Shown in pieces: positions 16,346 to 25,647 of a stretch of 64,000 nt of DNA. The translations under genes were made by a program, and so were the position numbers. Numbering within the stretch: the first letter of the stretch is position 1; every line of letters begins with the position of its first letter. The stretch is from Runella aurantiaca (GTDB taxonomy: Bacteria > Bacteroidota > Bacteroidia > Cytophagales > Spirosomataceae). The DNA lies in contig NZ_QPIW01000006.1 in NCBI RefSeq assembly GCF_003339505.1, forward strand, positions 186,001 through 250,000, read 5' to 3'. The notes beneath the pieces were generated by a model. The model ran no database searches and was not told where the DNA came from. It saw nothing but the letters and a program-made list of their open reading frames with translations.

Positions 16346-17125
16346 ATGTTCAATATTACTCCGATTGTACGGAATTTATTAATTCTTAACGTCGTCATTT
16401 TTTTACTTCAAGACCTCAGTCCCCTTATTGTAAACTGGTTTGCGCTGCATCCTGTAATGGGTCCAGAATTTAGGCCACATCAGTTTGTTACGTATATGTT
16501 TTTGCACGGGGGTTTTGGGCATTTATTCAGCAATATGCTCGGGCTTTTCTTTTTTGGGCCCTTGTTAGAGCAGCACGTGCTGGGTACCAAGCGTTTTGTC
16601 ATCTTTTACTTTGTTACGGGGATTGGCGCGGGATTTTTGTATGCGGTCATCAATTACATTGAAATGTCGCAGCTCAGTCATGCCGTTGACCTATACGCTC
16701 AATACCCTTCTCCCGACGCATTTTTGGATTTTGTGACCCGGTTTGCTCCCGACATAAAGCAAGGTGCTCTGGGTTTTTTGAATGATTTTGAAGATCAACC
16801 AAAAAATTTATCGTATATCAACGAGAGTGTAGGGTTTGTAAAAGATTTGTATCAACAGCGGCTGAGTATCCCAATGTTGGGGGCTTCTGGGGCAATTTTT
16901 GGAATTATCGCCGCATTCGGGCTTATTTTCCCCAACATGGAAATGATGTTATTGTTCTTTCCTGTCCCCATCAAAGCCAAATATTTCGTTACTTTTTACG
17001 CTTTATACGAATTATATGCGGGTGTCTATATCAGAGATTCGGGAGTGGCACATTTTGCCCATATTGGAGGCATGATTTTTGCGTATATATTGTTGAAGGT
17101 ATGGCGGGTTAAGCGAATGCACTGA
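16346..17125 (+). CDS. Rhomboid-family intramembrane serine protease (first copy)
   Basis: A 259-residue membrane protease with the rhomboid features HGGFGHLFSNM, catalytic Ser181 in LGASGAIFG and catalytic His239 in AHFAHIGGM. Between the second helix and the catalytic Ser there is an insertion of about 70 residues (about 105-175) without hydrophobic character, longer than in typical bacterial rhomboids. It should cleave transmembrane substrates within the membrane. A second rhomboid gene follows 114 nt downstream. Substrates are unknown. Confidence 0.9.
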   Translation: MFNITPIVRNLLILNVVIFLLQDLSPLIVNWFALHPVMGPEFRPHQFVTYMFLHGGFGHLFSNMLGLFFFGPLLEQHVLGTKRFVIFYFVTGIGAGFLYAVINYIEMSQLSHAVDLYAQYPSPDAFLDFVTRFAPDIKQGALGFLNDFEDQPKNLSYINESVGFVKDLYQQRLSIPMLGASGAIFGIIAAFGLIFPNMEMMLLFFPVPIKAKYFVTFYALYELYAGVYIRDSGVAHFAHIGGMIFAYILLKVWRVKRMH

Positions 17126-17239
17126 TTTGCGTTATTGTATATTTTTACCTAACTTTCGTTAAAAAAACAACAATAAAAAGCCTAAAAGCTTGTTTGAAAT
17201 TACTAATAATTAACCAATAACCATTAACGACCAAAAGGC

Positions 17240-18157
17240 ATGGGCAGCATTTTTGACGATGTTAAGGGGGAGTTTTCAAAGACCAACAATGCGGTTGTTA
17301 AACTCATACTTTTGAACCTGTTCGTCTTCGTGACGGTCATTGTTCTCTACATTATTTTCACTTTTGGTCAATATCCTGTTTATTATGAATGGGTAATGGA
17401 ACAGTTACGCCTTCCTGCGGACTTTAATGCGTTTTTGCATCGCCCTTGGACTTTGCTCACCAACTTTTTTGTTCATCAGGGGCCTTTTCATATTTTCTTT
17501 AATATGCTCTCTTTGTATTGGTTTGGGCAAGTGTTGGAAGAATACCTCGGCAGCCGACGGCTCGTTGCTCTCTACCTGCTGGGGGGACTCGGAGGGGGGG
17601 TGTTGTTTTTAGCATTGTATAACACATTACCTTATTTTCAGGGAGAACTGATCAGTACTACGCTCGTTGGTGCTTCAGGAGCAATTTTTGCGGTCATTTT
17701 AGGGGCAGCTACGCTCTTGCCAGATCATACTTTTTTTGTCTTTTTGATTGGGCCAGTTCGTTTGAAATACATTGCAGCTTTGTGCATTATCATTTCAATG
17801 GCTCAGTTGGTAGGACCTAATGCCGGTGGCAATGTAGCCCACATTGCAGGAGCAATGGTGGGCTTTGGTTTCATAAGATCCCTCAAAAAAGGCCACGATT
17901 GGGGAACGCCCATTTATGCCATTAATGATTTTTTTCGGAAGTTGTTTACCGGCAAGCCCAACGTAACCATTCCCCAACGCGCCCGCGCCACTACCACCTC
18001 AGCGGCGCGCCACTTTACTTCCAGCAGCGAAAATTCGGCCATTTTGATCCCAAATCAAGACGAAATCGACGCTATTTTGGACAAAATTTCGAAATCAGGG
18101 TATGAAAGTTTGACCCGGGAAGAGAAACAAAAACTCTACAAAGCAAGCCAGCAGTGA
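17240..18157 (+). CDS. Rhomboid-family intramembrane serine protease (second copy)
   Basis: A 305-residue protein with six hydrophobic helices, HQGPFHIFFNMLSLYWFG, catalytic Ser146 (VGASGAIFA) and His201 (NVAHIAGAM). Unlike its neighbour it has no long loop, but it carries a soluble C-terminal extension of about 90 residues ending in a short helical segment (DEIDAILDKISKSGYESL) like the small C-terminal domain (DUF6576) of other Bacteroidota rhomboids. The two neighbouring rhomboids are clearly diverged, so this is not a recent duplication. Confidence 0.9.
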   Translation: MGSIFDDVKGEFSKTNNAVVKLILLNLFVFVTVIVLYIIFTFGQYPVYYEWVMEQLRLPADFNAFLHRPWTLLTNFFVHQGPFHIFFNMLSLYWFGQVLEEYLGSRRLVALYLLGGLGGGVLFLALYNTLPYFQGELISTTLVGASGAIFAVILGAATLLPDHTFFVFLIGPVRLKYIAALCIIISMAQLVGPNAGGNVAHIAGAMVGFGFIRSLKKGHDWGTPIYAINDFFRKLFTGKPNVTIPQRARATTTSAARHFTSSSENSAILIPNQDEIDAILDKISKSGYESLTREEKQKLYKASQQ

Positions 18158-18185
18158 TGGGTTGGGGGAAGGTGATATTCAAACT

Positions 18186-18218
18186 TTTGATAAGTTGCTT
18201 TTCTTTTTCGTACTTTTG
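18186..18218 (+). promoter_or_regulatory. Promoter of dxs
   Basis: TTTG at 18186-18189, a 21-nt spacer, then TACTTTTG at 18211-18218, an exact match to the Bacteroidota -7 consensus TAnnTTTG. Transcription would start near 18226, giving a leader of about 50 nt before the dxs ATG. Confidence 0.6.
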
Positions 18219-18277
18219 CCAAACACTTTTATCGGTACGTCGGTTATAGTACTACGTTTGTTTCAAGCTGTTACACA

Positions 18278-20212
18278 ATGCTCATCACTCCAGGTAAATT
18301 ACTTTCGCAACTCCATACGCCCGAAGATCTGCGTAAGTTAGACTCATCCCTACTTCCTCAAGTATCGCAAGAACTCCGACAGTACATCATTGATTTGGTG
18401 TCTGTGTACGGTGGTCACTTTGGCTCAAGCTTGGGAGTTGTTGAGCTTACCGTTGCCTTACACTACGTTTTCAACACGCCCGAAGACCAGTTGGTATGGG
18501 ATGTAGGCCACCAAGCCTACGGCCACAAAATCCTCACTGGACGACGGGATAATTTTTATACCAACCGCCTCTACGGCGGTATTTCGGGTTTCCCCAAACG
18601 CAAAGAAAGTCCTTATGATTCTTTTGGCGTAGGGCACTCCTCTACCTCTATTTCTGCCGCGCTGGGCATGGCCGTTGGCGCACGGTTAGGTGGTGCTCAA
18701 AATCAACAATCCATCGCGATTATCGGCGACGGTGCCATGACGGGTGGAATGGCATTTGAGGCGATGAACCACGCTGGAGCGCTCAACAATACCAACCTGC
18801 TCATCATTCTCAATGATAATTGCATGAGTATCGACCCCAACGTGGGGGCGCTCAAAGAATATTTGACCGACATTACCACTTCCCATACTTACAACCGCGT
18901 GAAGGAGGAAGTTTGGAATCTGCTGGGTAAAATGAGCCAATTTGGTAAAAATGCCCGTGAGATTGTTTCCCGCGTCGAAGATGGACTCAAGGCAACCTTG
19001 CTGCGCCAAAGTAACTTGTTTGAATCACTTAATCTACGCTATTTTGGCCCCATTGATGGCCACGACGTCGATCATCTAGTACACGTTCTCAATGATTTAA
19101 AAAATATTCCAGGCCCAAAACTGCTGCACTGCGTCACGGTCAAAGGAAAAGGATTTGCCCCTGCCGAAAAAGACCAAACAAAATGGCACTCTCCCGGTAA
19201 ATTTGATAAGATTACGGGCGAAATCTTTAAGAAAGTATATGACCAACCACAACCACCCAAATACCAAGATGTATTTGGAAATACGCTGGTTGAATTGGCC
19301 GAACTAAACGAAAAAATTGTGGGCGTAACGCCTGCCATGCCTTCTGGCTCATCGCTCAATATCATGATGAAAGCCATCCCCGACCGGGCTTTCGACGTGG
19401 GCATTGCCGAACAACACGCCGTGACTTTTTCGGCGGGAATGGCTACTCAAGGCTCGGTGGTCTATTGTAATATCTACAGCACTTTCATGCAACGGGCTTA
19501 CGACCAAGTTGTGCATGATGTTTGTATTCAGGAACTACCCGTTATTTTCTGTCTGGACCGGGCAGGATTTGCGGGGGCCGACGGCCCTACGCACCACGGT
19601 GCCTACGACATTGCGTACATGCGTTGTATTCCTAACATGGTGATTTCGGCTCCAATGAACGAACAGGAGTTGCGAAACCTAATGTACACGGCCCAATTGA
19701 CCGAAACACAGGAATCGAAAAAAGCATTTACCATTCGCTACCCACGTGGCGAGGGCGTCATGCCCCAGTGGAAGACGCCATTCGAGAAAATTGAAATCGG
19801 TAAAGGACGTAAAGTACGAGCTGGTGACGACGTAGCCATTCTGACCATTGGACACATCGGTAACTATGCCGTTAAGTCATGCCATATACTCGAATTGGAA
19901 GGCATCAGCGCCGCCCACTACGATTTGCGGTTTGTAAAACCTTTGGATGAAGCCCTGTTACACGAAGTTTTTCAACAATTCGACAAAGTCATTACGGTAG
20001 AAGACGGCTGTTTACCCGGAGGAATGGGCAGCGCGGTGGTCGAATTTATGGCTGAAAACGGATACCATGCCCAGGTAAAACGTCTTGGAATTCCAGACCG
20101 CATTGTAGAACACGGCGAACAACTTGAACTACACCGAGAATGTGGTTTCGACCCCGAGGGTATTGCTCGTACGGCTCGTGAAATGATGACGACCCCCGCA
20201 ATTGCTTTGTAA
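18278..20212 (+). CDS. dxs: 1-deoxy-D-xylulose-5-phosphate synthase
   Basis: A 644-residue thiamine-diphosphate enzyme joining pyruvate and glyceraldehyde 3-phosphate in the first step of the non-mevalonate isoprenoid pathway. Motifs in order are VWDVGHQAYGHKILTGR, the ThDP-binding GDGAMTGGMAFEAMNHAG with downstream NDNCMSI, and the transketolase-like central domain with FDVGIAEQHAVTFSAGMA and LDRAGFAGADGPTHHG. Full length. It is a single gene with its own promoter and a terminator 20 nt downstream. Confidence 0.97.
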   Translation: MLITPGKLLSQLHTPEDLRKLDSSLLPQVSQELRQYIIDLVSVYGGHFGSSLGVVELTVALHYVFNTPEDQLVWDVGHQAYGHKILTGRRDNFYTNRLYGGISGFPKRKESPYDSFGVGHSSTSISAALGMAVGARLGGAQNQQSIAIIGDGAMTGGMAFEAMNHAGALNNTNLLIILNDNCMSIDPNVGALKEYLTDITTSHTYNRVKEEVWNLLGKMSQFGKNAREIVSRVEDGLKATLLRQSNLFESLNLRYFGPIDGHDVDHLVHVLNDLKNIPGPKLLHCVTVKGKGFAPAEKDQTKWHSPGKFDKITGEIFKKVYDQPQPPKYQDVFGNTLVELAELNEKIVGVTPAMPSGSSLNIMMKAIPDRAFDVGIAEQHAVTFSAGMATQGSVVYCNIYSTFMQRAYDQVVHDVCIQELPVIFCLDRAGFAGADGPTHHGAYDIAYMRCIPNMVISAPMNEQELRNLMYTAQLTETQESKKAFTIRYPRGEGVMPQWKTPFEKIEIGKGRKVRAGDDVAILTIGHIGNYAVKSCHILELEGISAAHYDLRFVKPLDEALLHEVFQQFDKVITVEDGCLPGGMGSAVVEFMAENGYHAQVKRLGIPDRIVEHGEQLELHRECGFDPEGIARTAREMMTTPAIAL

Positions 20213-20232
20213 AATTCATTTATATTATTTCT

Positions 20233-20265
20233 ACAAGAGGCTCGGTGAATCACCGAGCCTCTTGT
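20233..20265 (+). terminator. Terminator-like hairpin after dxs
   Basis: ACAAGAGGCTCGGTG pairs perfectly with CACCGAGCCTCTTGT around a 3-nt loop; the element is 33 nt long. There is no strong T-run after it. Its 15-3-15 geometry matches the 33-nt palindromes elsewhere, though the arm sequence differs. The remaining 210 nt before the symporter gene hold no other feature that I can identify. Confidence 0.65.
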
Positions 20266-20477
20266 GCGTTTAAAATTACCCGAACGTCTCCTGATTCGCC
20301 GAGTTCAGGGCAGTTTTTCGTCCTGACACACGCTTTTTTTTCTTTTTTTTCCTAATTTGTGGCAGAATCATGAAGTGCGGTAAGCAGGCCTCCAATCTTT
20401 ATGGTTATTCTTTTTAAAATACTACTCACTAAATTCTTTGAAAATTTCAACCTAACGTATCTATAACCCAACACTTC

Positions 20478-21707
20478 ATGAAACTAAACATTACTACCAA
20501 AATCATCATTGGCTTCGTATTGGGCGTAATTATCGGTCAAATCCTGCACAGCACCATGAGCCCAGAAGATGCCACTCAGATTGCCAATAAGTTTCAAATC
20601 CTCAGTAAAGTTTTCCTCAAATTAATTAAAATGATTGTCGGCCCGCTAGTGTTTTGCACTTTGGTGGTGGGGGTTGCCAAACTTGGTGATTTTAGCGTAG
20701 TAGGACGGATTGGGATTAAAACGCTGCTTTATTTTTATTTTGCCACGATTCTCTCGCTGATTGTGGGCTTGGTTGTGGTCAACGTAACCCGTCCCGGAGA
20801 AGTGCAGCAATGGCCGCGTCCTGCCGCAGGAACAGAAGTGGGCGTATCGGGCAAAGCCATGAAAACCGTCGAAGATTTTATCCTTCATATCTTTCCCGAC
20901 AGCTTTTTTAAAGCATTGGCCGAAAACGAAATCCTGCAAATTGTGGTATTTTCACTGTTTTTCGGAATAGCCCTTGGAGCAGTGGGCGAGCATGGGAAAA
21001 AGCTAATCAAGGTGATTGACAGCTTGGCCGAAGTGGTGTTCAAAATAGTTGGCTATGTGATGCAACTTGCGCCATTCGCCGTTTTGGGCGCTATGACGGG
21101 CGTGGTAGCGTTGAAAGGACTCGGAATCCTTATCTCCTATGCGTATTTGATTCTCTGCTTCTTCGGAGGGCTTCTTTTCTTTGTTTTTGGGGTCTTGTGG
21201 GTGATTTGTCTTGTAATGCGGATTCCGTACCTCAAATTGTTGGCGCACGTCAAAGATTCAATGATTCTGACGTTCAGTACGGCTAGTTCAGAGGCCTCTT
21301 TGCCGCAGCAAATCACGGCGTTGGAGAAATTTGGTTGCAGCAAGCGTATCATCGGATTTGTGTTGCCGCTCGGTTATTCTTTCAATTTGGACGGCTCGAT
21401 GATGTACATGACCTTTGCGACGGGCTTTATTGCGCAGGCATACGGCATCCCGCTTTCCATTGAGCAACAAATAGCGATGTTGCTTACGCTGATGATTACC
21501 TCAAAGGGAATCGCTGGAGTGCCAAGGGCCTCGTTGGTGGTGATTGCTGGTACGCTGGCTCAATTTGATTTGCCCGTTGAAGGACTTGCGCTACTTATCG
21601 GCGTGGATCCGTTTTTAGATATGGGACGTTCGGCCACTTCAGTGGCGGGCAATGCCGTAGCTACGGCCGTTATTTCCAAGTTAGAAGGAGAATACATCGA
21701 GAGTTAA
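20478..21707 (+). CDS. Dicarboxylate/amino acid:cation symporter (DAACS family)
   Basis: A 409-residue inner-membrane carrier of the glutamate/aspartate and C4-dicarboxylate family. Signatures are the serine-rich re-entrant loop TFSTASSEASLPQQI, the helix motif NLDGSMMYMTFATGFIAQ, and the C-terminal FLDMGRSATSVAGNAVA that coordinates substrate and cation. It should import glutamate, aspartate or C4-dicarboxylates with Na+ or H+. The gene is single. Substrate choice cannot be decided from these residues by eye. Confidence 0.92.
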   Translation: MKLNITTKIIIGFVLGVIIGQILHSTMSPEDATQIANKFQILSKVFLKLIKMIVGPLVFCTLVVGVAKLGDFSVVGRIGIKTLLYFYFATILSLIVGLVVVNVTRPGEVQQWPRPAAGTEVGVSGKAMKTVEDFILHIFPDSFFKALAENEILQIVVFSLFFGIALGAVGEHGKKLIKVIDSLAEVVFKIVGYVMQLAPFAVLGAMTGVVALKGLGILISYAYLILCFFGGLLFFVFGVLWVICLVMRIPYLKLLAHVKDSMILTFSTASSEASLPQQITALEKFGCSKRIIGFVLPLGYSFNLDGSMMYMTFATGFIAQAYGIPLSIEQQIAMLLTLMITSKGIAGVPRASLVVIAGTLAQFDLPVEGLALLIGVDPFLDMGRSATSVAGNAVATAVISKLEGEYIES

Positions 21708-21834
21708 GACAAATTTTACGTAATTTATTTTTACAAAAATTAACCCGTAACTCCTTGACTGTTTGGCTGAAAAGAAGTAGGTTCGGTAAAAAATTCCCTG
21801 AACCACTTTTTTTACTCTAAACCTTCTTAATCTA

Positions 21835-22224
21835 ATGCAAAAAGCCGATGCCATCCAACGTTTTGTAGCTGCCTTTATTGACGGTATTGTGGGTTACCTT
21901 CCCGCCTGGATTTTAGCCTTTATTTCTTTTAAACTCATTTTTGTGGGGTATCTTATTGCCATTGCTTACGTACTCACCAAAGACGCCATTCCTGCCACAA
22001 ACGGATTTTTCGGAGGGCAAAGCATCGGTAAAAAATTAATGAAAATCAAAGTCATTAAGGAAGATACTGGCGCGGGTATTGAGGGAGATTGGGGTACGGC
22101 CATCGTGCGCCAAGTTTCATTGATGATTCCTCTTTTTGGTTTTGTTGATGCCCTGATGGTATTTAGCGATGACAAAAAGCGTTTTGGCGATAAATGGGCG
22201 AATACCATCGTGGTAAAGCAATAG
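21835..22224 (+). CDS. RDD-family membrane protein
   Basis: A 129-residue protein with the RDD domain pattern: an early Arg (IQRFVAAFIDGI), hydrophobic helices (YLPAWILAFISFKLIFVGYLI), GGQSIGKKLMKIKVI, and a late Asp-containing stretch (FGDKWANTIVV). RDD proteins are small membrane proteins, some linked to ion transport. It is followed by a bidirectional terminator shared with the convergent marR gene. Confidence 0.85.
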   Translation: MQKADAIQRFVAAFIDGIVGYLPAWILAFISFKLIFVGYLIAIAYVLTKDAIPATNGFFGGQSIGKKLMKIKVIKEDTGAGIEGDWGTAIVRQVSLMIPLFGFVDALMVFSDDKKRFGDKWANTIVVKQ

Positions 22225-22245
22225 CCAGAATCATAAATCTATTCT

Positions 22246-22285
22246 AAAAAAAGCGTTTGCGAACTCCTTCGCAAACGCTTTTTTT
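22246..22285. terminator. Bidirectional terminator between the RDD and marR genes
   Basis: An 18-bp perfect stem beginning with seven A and ending with seven T (core GCGTTTGCGAA/TTCGCAAACGC) and a 4-nt loop. It serves both convergent genes; its right end overlaps the marR stop codon. Confidence 0.9.
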
Positions 22286-22928
22286 ATTCGGTTTGATTTA
22301 AATTCAATAATTCATCTAAACTTTTCTCCCGCTCGTTTAGGAATAACGGTTTGTGAAAAAAATGCAGCTTTTGAAGCAGATACAACAACTGCAACTTCTC
22401 GATTTCATTTAGATTACCAGAAATAATCAAGCTTGCCTTTCGCATCTCACCGAACGTTCCGAACAAAACTCCTTTTCCTCGCTCCGTAATCAACAAGCGC
22501 TTGCTTCGACGGTCGTTGGGGTCGTCGGTTTGTTCAATGAGTTTGTTATTCAACAAACGCTTTATCACCTCCATTCCCGTCGTTTTTTCGTGGATGTTCA
22601 ATTCGATGATTTCTGTTTTTGAACACCCTCCTCTTTGCCAAATACCCGCCAAATAGCCGAAATCATCCAGCGTAATGAGCGCCGAATCTTCGAGGGCTTT
22701 TTTAATGTACCCTTTGGCGTAACGGTACAAAAAAGCAATCAATTGCGACAACAATGCCTCCACTGTTTCACTGTTTTCAAAATCTACCGCAGCATCGGTT
22801 GATTTTGAAAAAACCTGCTGATTCAAATACGCCACAAATCCTTCCATGTCCTTTCGTTGAGAAGAAGAACGCTGGGCTTCGTAATCTGCCAGATGACTAA
22901 TTAGCTGTTGCAGGAGTTCGTAATTCAT
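22284..22928 (-). CDS. MarR-family transcriptional regulator
   Basis: A 214-residue protein, longer than the usual 140-160 because of an N-terminal extension of about 60 residues. The winged helix-turn-helix is visible: a recognition-helix region (GCSKTEIIELNIHEKTTGMEV) and the wing with the hallmark DPNDRRSKRLLITERG. MarR proteins usually repress neighbouring genes and release on ligand binding. It is divergent from the TonB receptor gene with a 174-nt shared upstream region, so that receptor is the natural candidate target. Confidence 0.9.
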   Translation of the reverse strand: MNYELLQQLISHLADYEAQRSSSQRKDMEGFVAYLNQQVFSKSTDAAVDFENSETVEALLSQLIAFLYRYAKGYIKKALEDSALITLDDFGYLAGIWQRGGCSKTEIIELNIHEKTTGMEVIKRLLNNKLIEQTDDPNDRRSKRLLITERGKGVLFGTFGEMRKASLIISGNLNEIEKLQLLYLLQKLHFFHKPLFLNEREKSLDELLNLNQTE

Positions 22929-23102
22929 TTTTTTAAACTAAAAACATTCTAATATATTAAAATTAATTTGTTTTCGTACAAACAATTTCAAATTTGGAAT
23001 GTTATTGTATCAAACATAGATAGAACAAAATCAAACCTAAAATGTTTGTCTAGTCGCCTATTTAGCTAAGAACCATCTTGCAATATATACAATCGAAAAA
23101 CA

Positions 23103-25574
23103 ATGAATTCAACGTCAACACTCACAAAAAACCCCAATTACCCTGCCCTAGCGGCCTTCTTCGTGGTTGCCTATTTAAGCCTTGCTTCGGCTTTTGCCCA
23201 AAATACGGGCACTATTCTCGGCAACGTCAAAGACAAACGTACGCAAGAAGTACTGATTGGCGTAACGGTTCAGGTGGAAGGCACCAACCAAGGCACCACT
23301 ACGGATACCGAAGGTAAGTTTAAACTCAGTTTGCCAGTGGGCAGCTACAACCTCAAAGCGACGTTTGTCGGTTACAAAGCCACCAGTAAATTTAACATCG
23401 TGCTTACTTCAGGCAACGCCCAGCAAATCAACTTCGAGCTGGAGGAAGATGCCGTACAGTTGGCCGAAACCAAAGTTGTTTTTAACCGTTCAATTTCGGT
23501 TGCCTCCGTCGAAACGCCCAACTCCATCCAAAAACTAACCACCGAGGAAATCAAAAACAACCCTGGCGGCAACTTCGACATCTCGCGGGTGATTCAGGTA
23601 TTACCTGGCGTTGGCGGTACGGCTGGGTCAGTGGGAGGCTTTCGCAATGACTTGATTATCAGGGGAGGTGGCCCAAATGAAAACGTATTTTATTTGGACG
23701 GGGTCGAGATACCCGTCATCAATCACTTTGCCACGCAGGGAAGTTCGGGCGGCCCAACGGGGATTTTGAACGTATCTTTTATTGAAGATGCCACGCTGAG
23801 TTCGAGCAGTTTTAACGCCCGTTACGACAACGCCCTTTCGTCGGTACTTCAATTCCGTCAGCGCGAAGGTAATCCAGAGCGTGTGCAGGGAAACATCCGG
23901 GTCAGCTCAACCGAAATAGCTGGCACGTTAGAAGGGCCTATTTCCGCCAAGACCACTTTTTTAGCCTCGGTTCGCCGCTCGTATTTGCAGTTTTTATTCA
24001 AGGCCATTGACTTGCCCATTCGGCCCAATTATTGGGACTTCCAGTACAAAGTCACGCACAAAATCAATAAAAAAACCACGCTAACGGCCATCGGCGTGGG
24101 AGCCATCGACGAATTTACTTTTGCTGTTCCGCAAGAAAGCAGCCCCGAAAAAGAATACATTCTGCGCTCCAATCCCAACATCAATCAGTGGAATTATACG
24201 ACGGGTTTTTCACTGAAACGGCTTCTGGAAAACGGTTTTATGAATGTTTCACTGAGCCGAAATATGTTTAATAACCGTCTGGACCGCTTTGAAGACAATC
24301 GTCAGGGCGATGAACGATACCGCGCACTGAAGAGCAATTCGCAGGAGATTGAGAATAAACTACGGATTGATGTCAATAAATTCATTGGAAAATGGGAATA
24401 CAGCTACGGAGCTGTGTTGCAATACGTCAAATACAACAACGATTTTTTCAACGTCTTACGCCGCGAAATCACTAATTCACAAGGGCAAATCGTGCAACCG
24501 GGCATCACGGTAACTTTTAATACGGCCATTGATTTCTTCAAATACGGTGCATTTGCCCAAGTGAATCGTAAACTACTCAACGACCGCCTCAATCTTTCGG
24601 CGGGCCTACGCACCGACATGAATTCTTTCACGACCAACGGCAACAATCCACTCGAAACACTGAGCCCACGCCTGTCGGCCAGCTATCAAGTGAGCGACAA
24701 ATGGCGGCTGAATGCGTCAGTGGGGCGTTATTTCAAGACCCCGATTTACACCGTTTTGGGCTACCGCCAAGATGGGAATTTGGTCAATAAATCCAACAAA
24801 TACATTCGTTCTGACCACGTGGTAGCGGGTCTTGAATTCATTCCAACACCTACCACGCGCATCACGCTCGAAGGTTTCTCGAAAATATACGATAACTATC
24901 CCGTTTCGGTACGCGACGGCATATCGTTGGCCAATCAGGGCGGCAATTTTGGCGCCATCGGCAACGAAGCCGTGACCAGTACTGGCAAAGGCAGAAGTCG
25001 GGGAATTGAATTTTTTGTTCAGCAAAAACTCACCAAAAACTTCTTCGGGGTGTTGAGTTACACTTATTTTCAATCTGAATTTTCGGGAAAAGACGGCAAA
25101 TATGTGGCCTCAGCTTGGGATACCCGCAATCTAGTTTCGACCCAGTTGGGTTACAAATTTAAGCGGGGTTGGGAGCTGGGCCTAAAGTGGCTTTACCAAG
25201 GCGGCGCCCCCTACACGCCGTTTGACTTGGTAACTTCACAAAGAACCTATCTCACCAGCGGTGTGGGCACCGAAGACTACACTCGCCTCAATAGCCAACG
25301 ACTCAAAGCATTTAGTCGTGTGGACTTCCGGGTGGATAAAAAATGGAATTACAAAAAGATGTCGATTGACTTGTTCTTTGATTTTCAAAATGCCTTGTTG
25401 ACTGCCAATCCTGCCTTTCCCCAATACACATTTGAGCGCACCGCCGACAATTCAGGCTTCAAAACCAATGATGGTCAAGCCCTTAGGCTCGACGGCAGCA
25501 ACGCCATTCCGCTCATTTTAGCCAACGAAGACGCCAATTTTACCCCTGCACTGGGCTTGGTGATTGAGTTTTAA
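23103..25574 (+). CDS. TonB-dependent outer-membrane receptor
   Basis: An 823-residue receptor: signal peptide (ending LASAFAQ, about 33 residues), a carboxypeptidase-like regulatory domain (GTILGNVKDKRTQEVLIGV, about 35-120), a plug domain (about 140-250, with DLIIRGGGPNENVFYLDGV) and a beta-barrel to the C-terminus, ending in aromatic Phe (LGLVIEF). It takes up a bulky ligand with energy from TonB. No SusD-like partner is adjacent, so glycan import through a Sus pair is not indicated; a siderophore or small peptide is as likely. Ligand is unknown. Confidence 0.93.
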   Translation: MNSTSTLTKNPNYPALAAFFVVAYLSLASAFAQNTGTILGNVKDKRTQEVLIGVTVQVEGTNQGTTTDTEGKFKLSLPVGSYNLKATFVGYKATSKFNIVLTSGNAQQINFELEEDAVQLAETKVVFNRSISVASVETPNSIQKLTTEEIKNNPGGNFDISRVIQVLPGVGGTAGSVGGFRNDLIIRGGGPNENVFYLDGVEIPVINHFATQGSSGGPTGILNVSFIEDATLSSSSFNARYDNALSSVLQFRQREGNPERVQGNIRVSSTEIAGTLEGPISAKTTFLASVRRSYLQFLFKAIDLPIRPNYWDFQYKVTHKINKKTTLTAIGVGAIDEFTFAVPQESSPEKEYILRSNPNINQWNYTTGFSLKRLLENGFMNVSLSRNMFNNRLDRFEDNRQGDERYRALKSNSQEIENKLRIDVNKFIGKWEYSYGAVLQYVKYNNDFFNVLRREITNSQGQIVQPGITVTFNTAIDFFKYGAFAQVNRKLLNDRLNLSAGLRTDMNSFTTNGNNPLETLSPRLSASYQVSDKWRLNASVGRYFKTPIYTVLGYRQDGNLVNKSNKYIRSDHVVAGLEFIPTPTTRITLEGFSKIYDNYPVSVRDGISLANQGGNFGAIGNEAVTSTGKGRSRGIEFFVQQKLTKNFFGVLSYTYFQSEFSGKDGKYVASAWDTRNLVSTQLGYKFKRGWELGLKWLYQGGAPYTPFDLVTSQRTYLTSGVGTEDYTRLNSQRLKAFSRVDFRVDKKWNYKKMSIDLFFDFQNALLTANPAFPQYTFERTADNSGFKTNDGQALRLDGSNAIPLILANEDANFTPALGLVIEF

Positions 25575-25590
25575 AAACACTTATTTAAAC

Positions 25591-25634
25591 AAAAAGGGAC
25601 GTGTCGAATATAAAAACTCAACACGTCCCTTTTT
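25591..25634. terminator. Bidirectional terminator between convergent genes
   Basis: A 14-bp perfect stem (AAAAAGGGACGTGT with ACACGTCCCTTTTT) and a 16-nt loop, with A-run and T-run on opposite sides. It ends 13 nt before the stop of the isomerase gene. Confidence 0.85.
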
Positions 25635-25647
25635 GCAAATACGCTTT

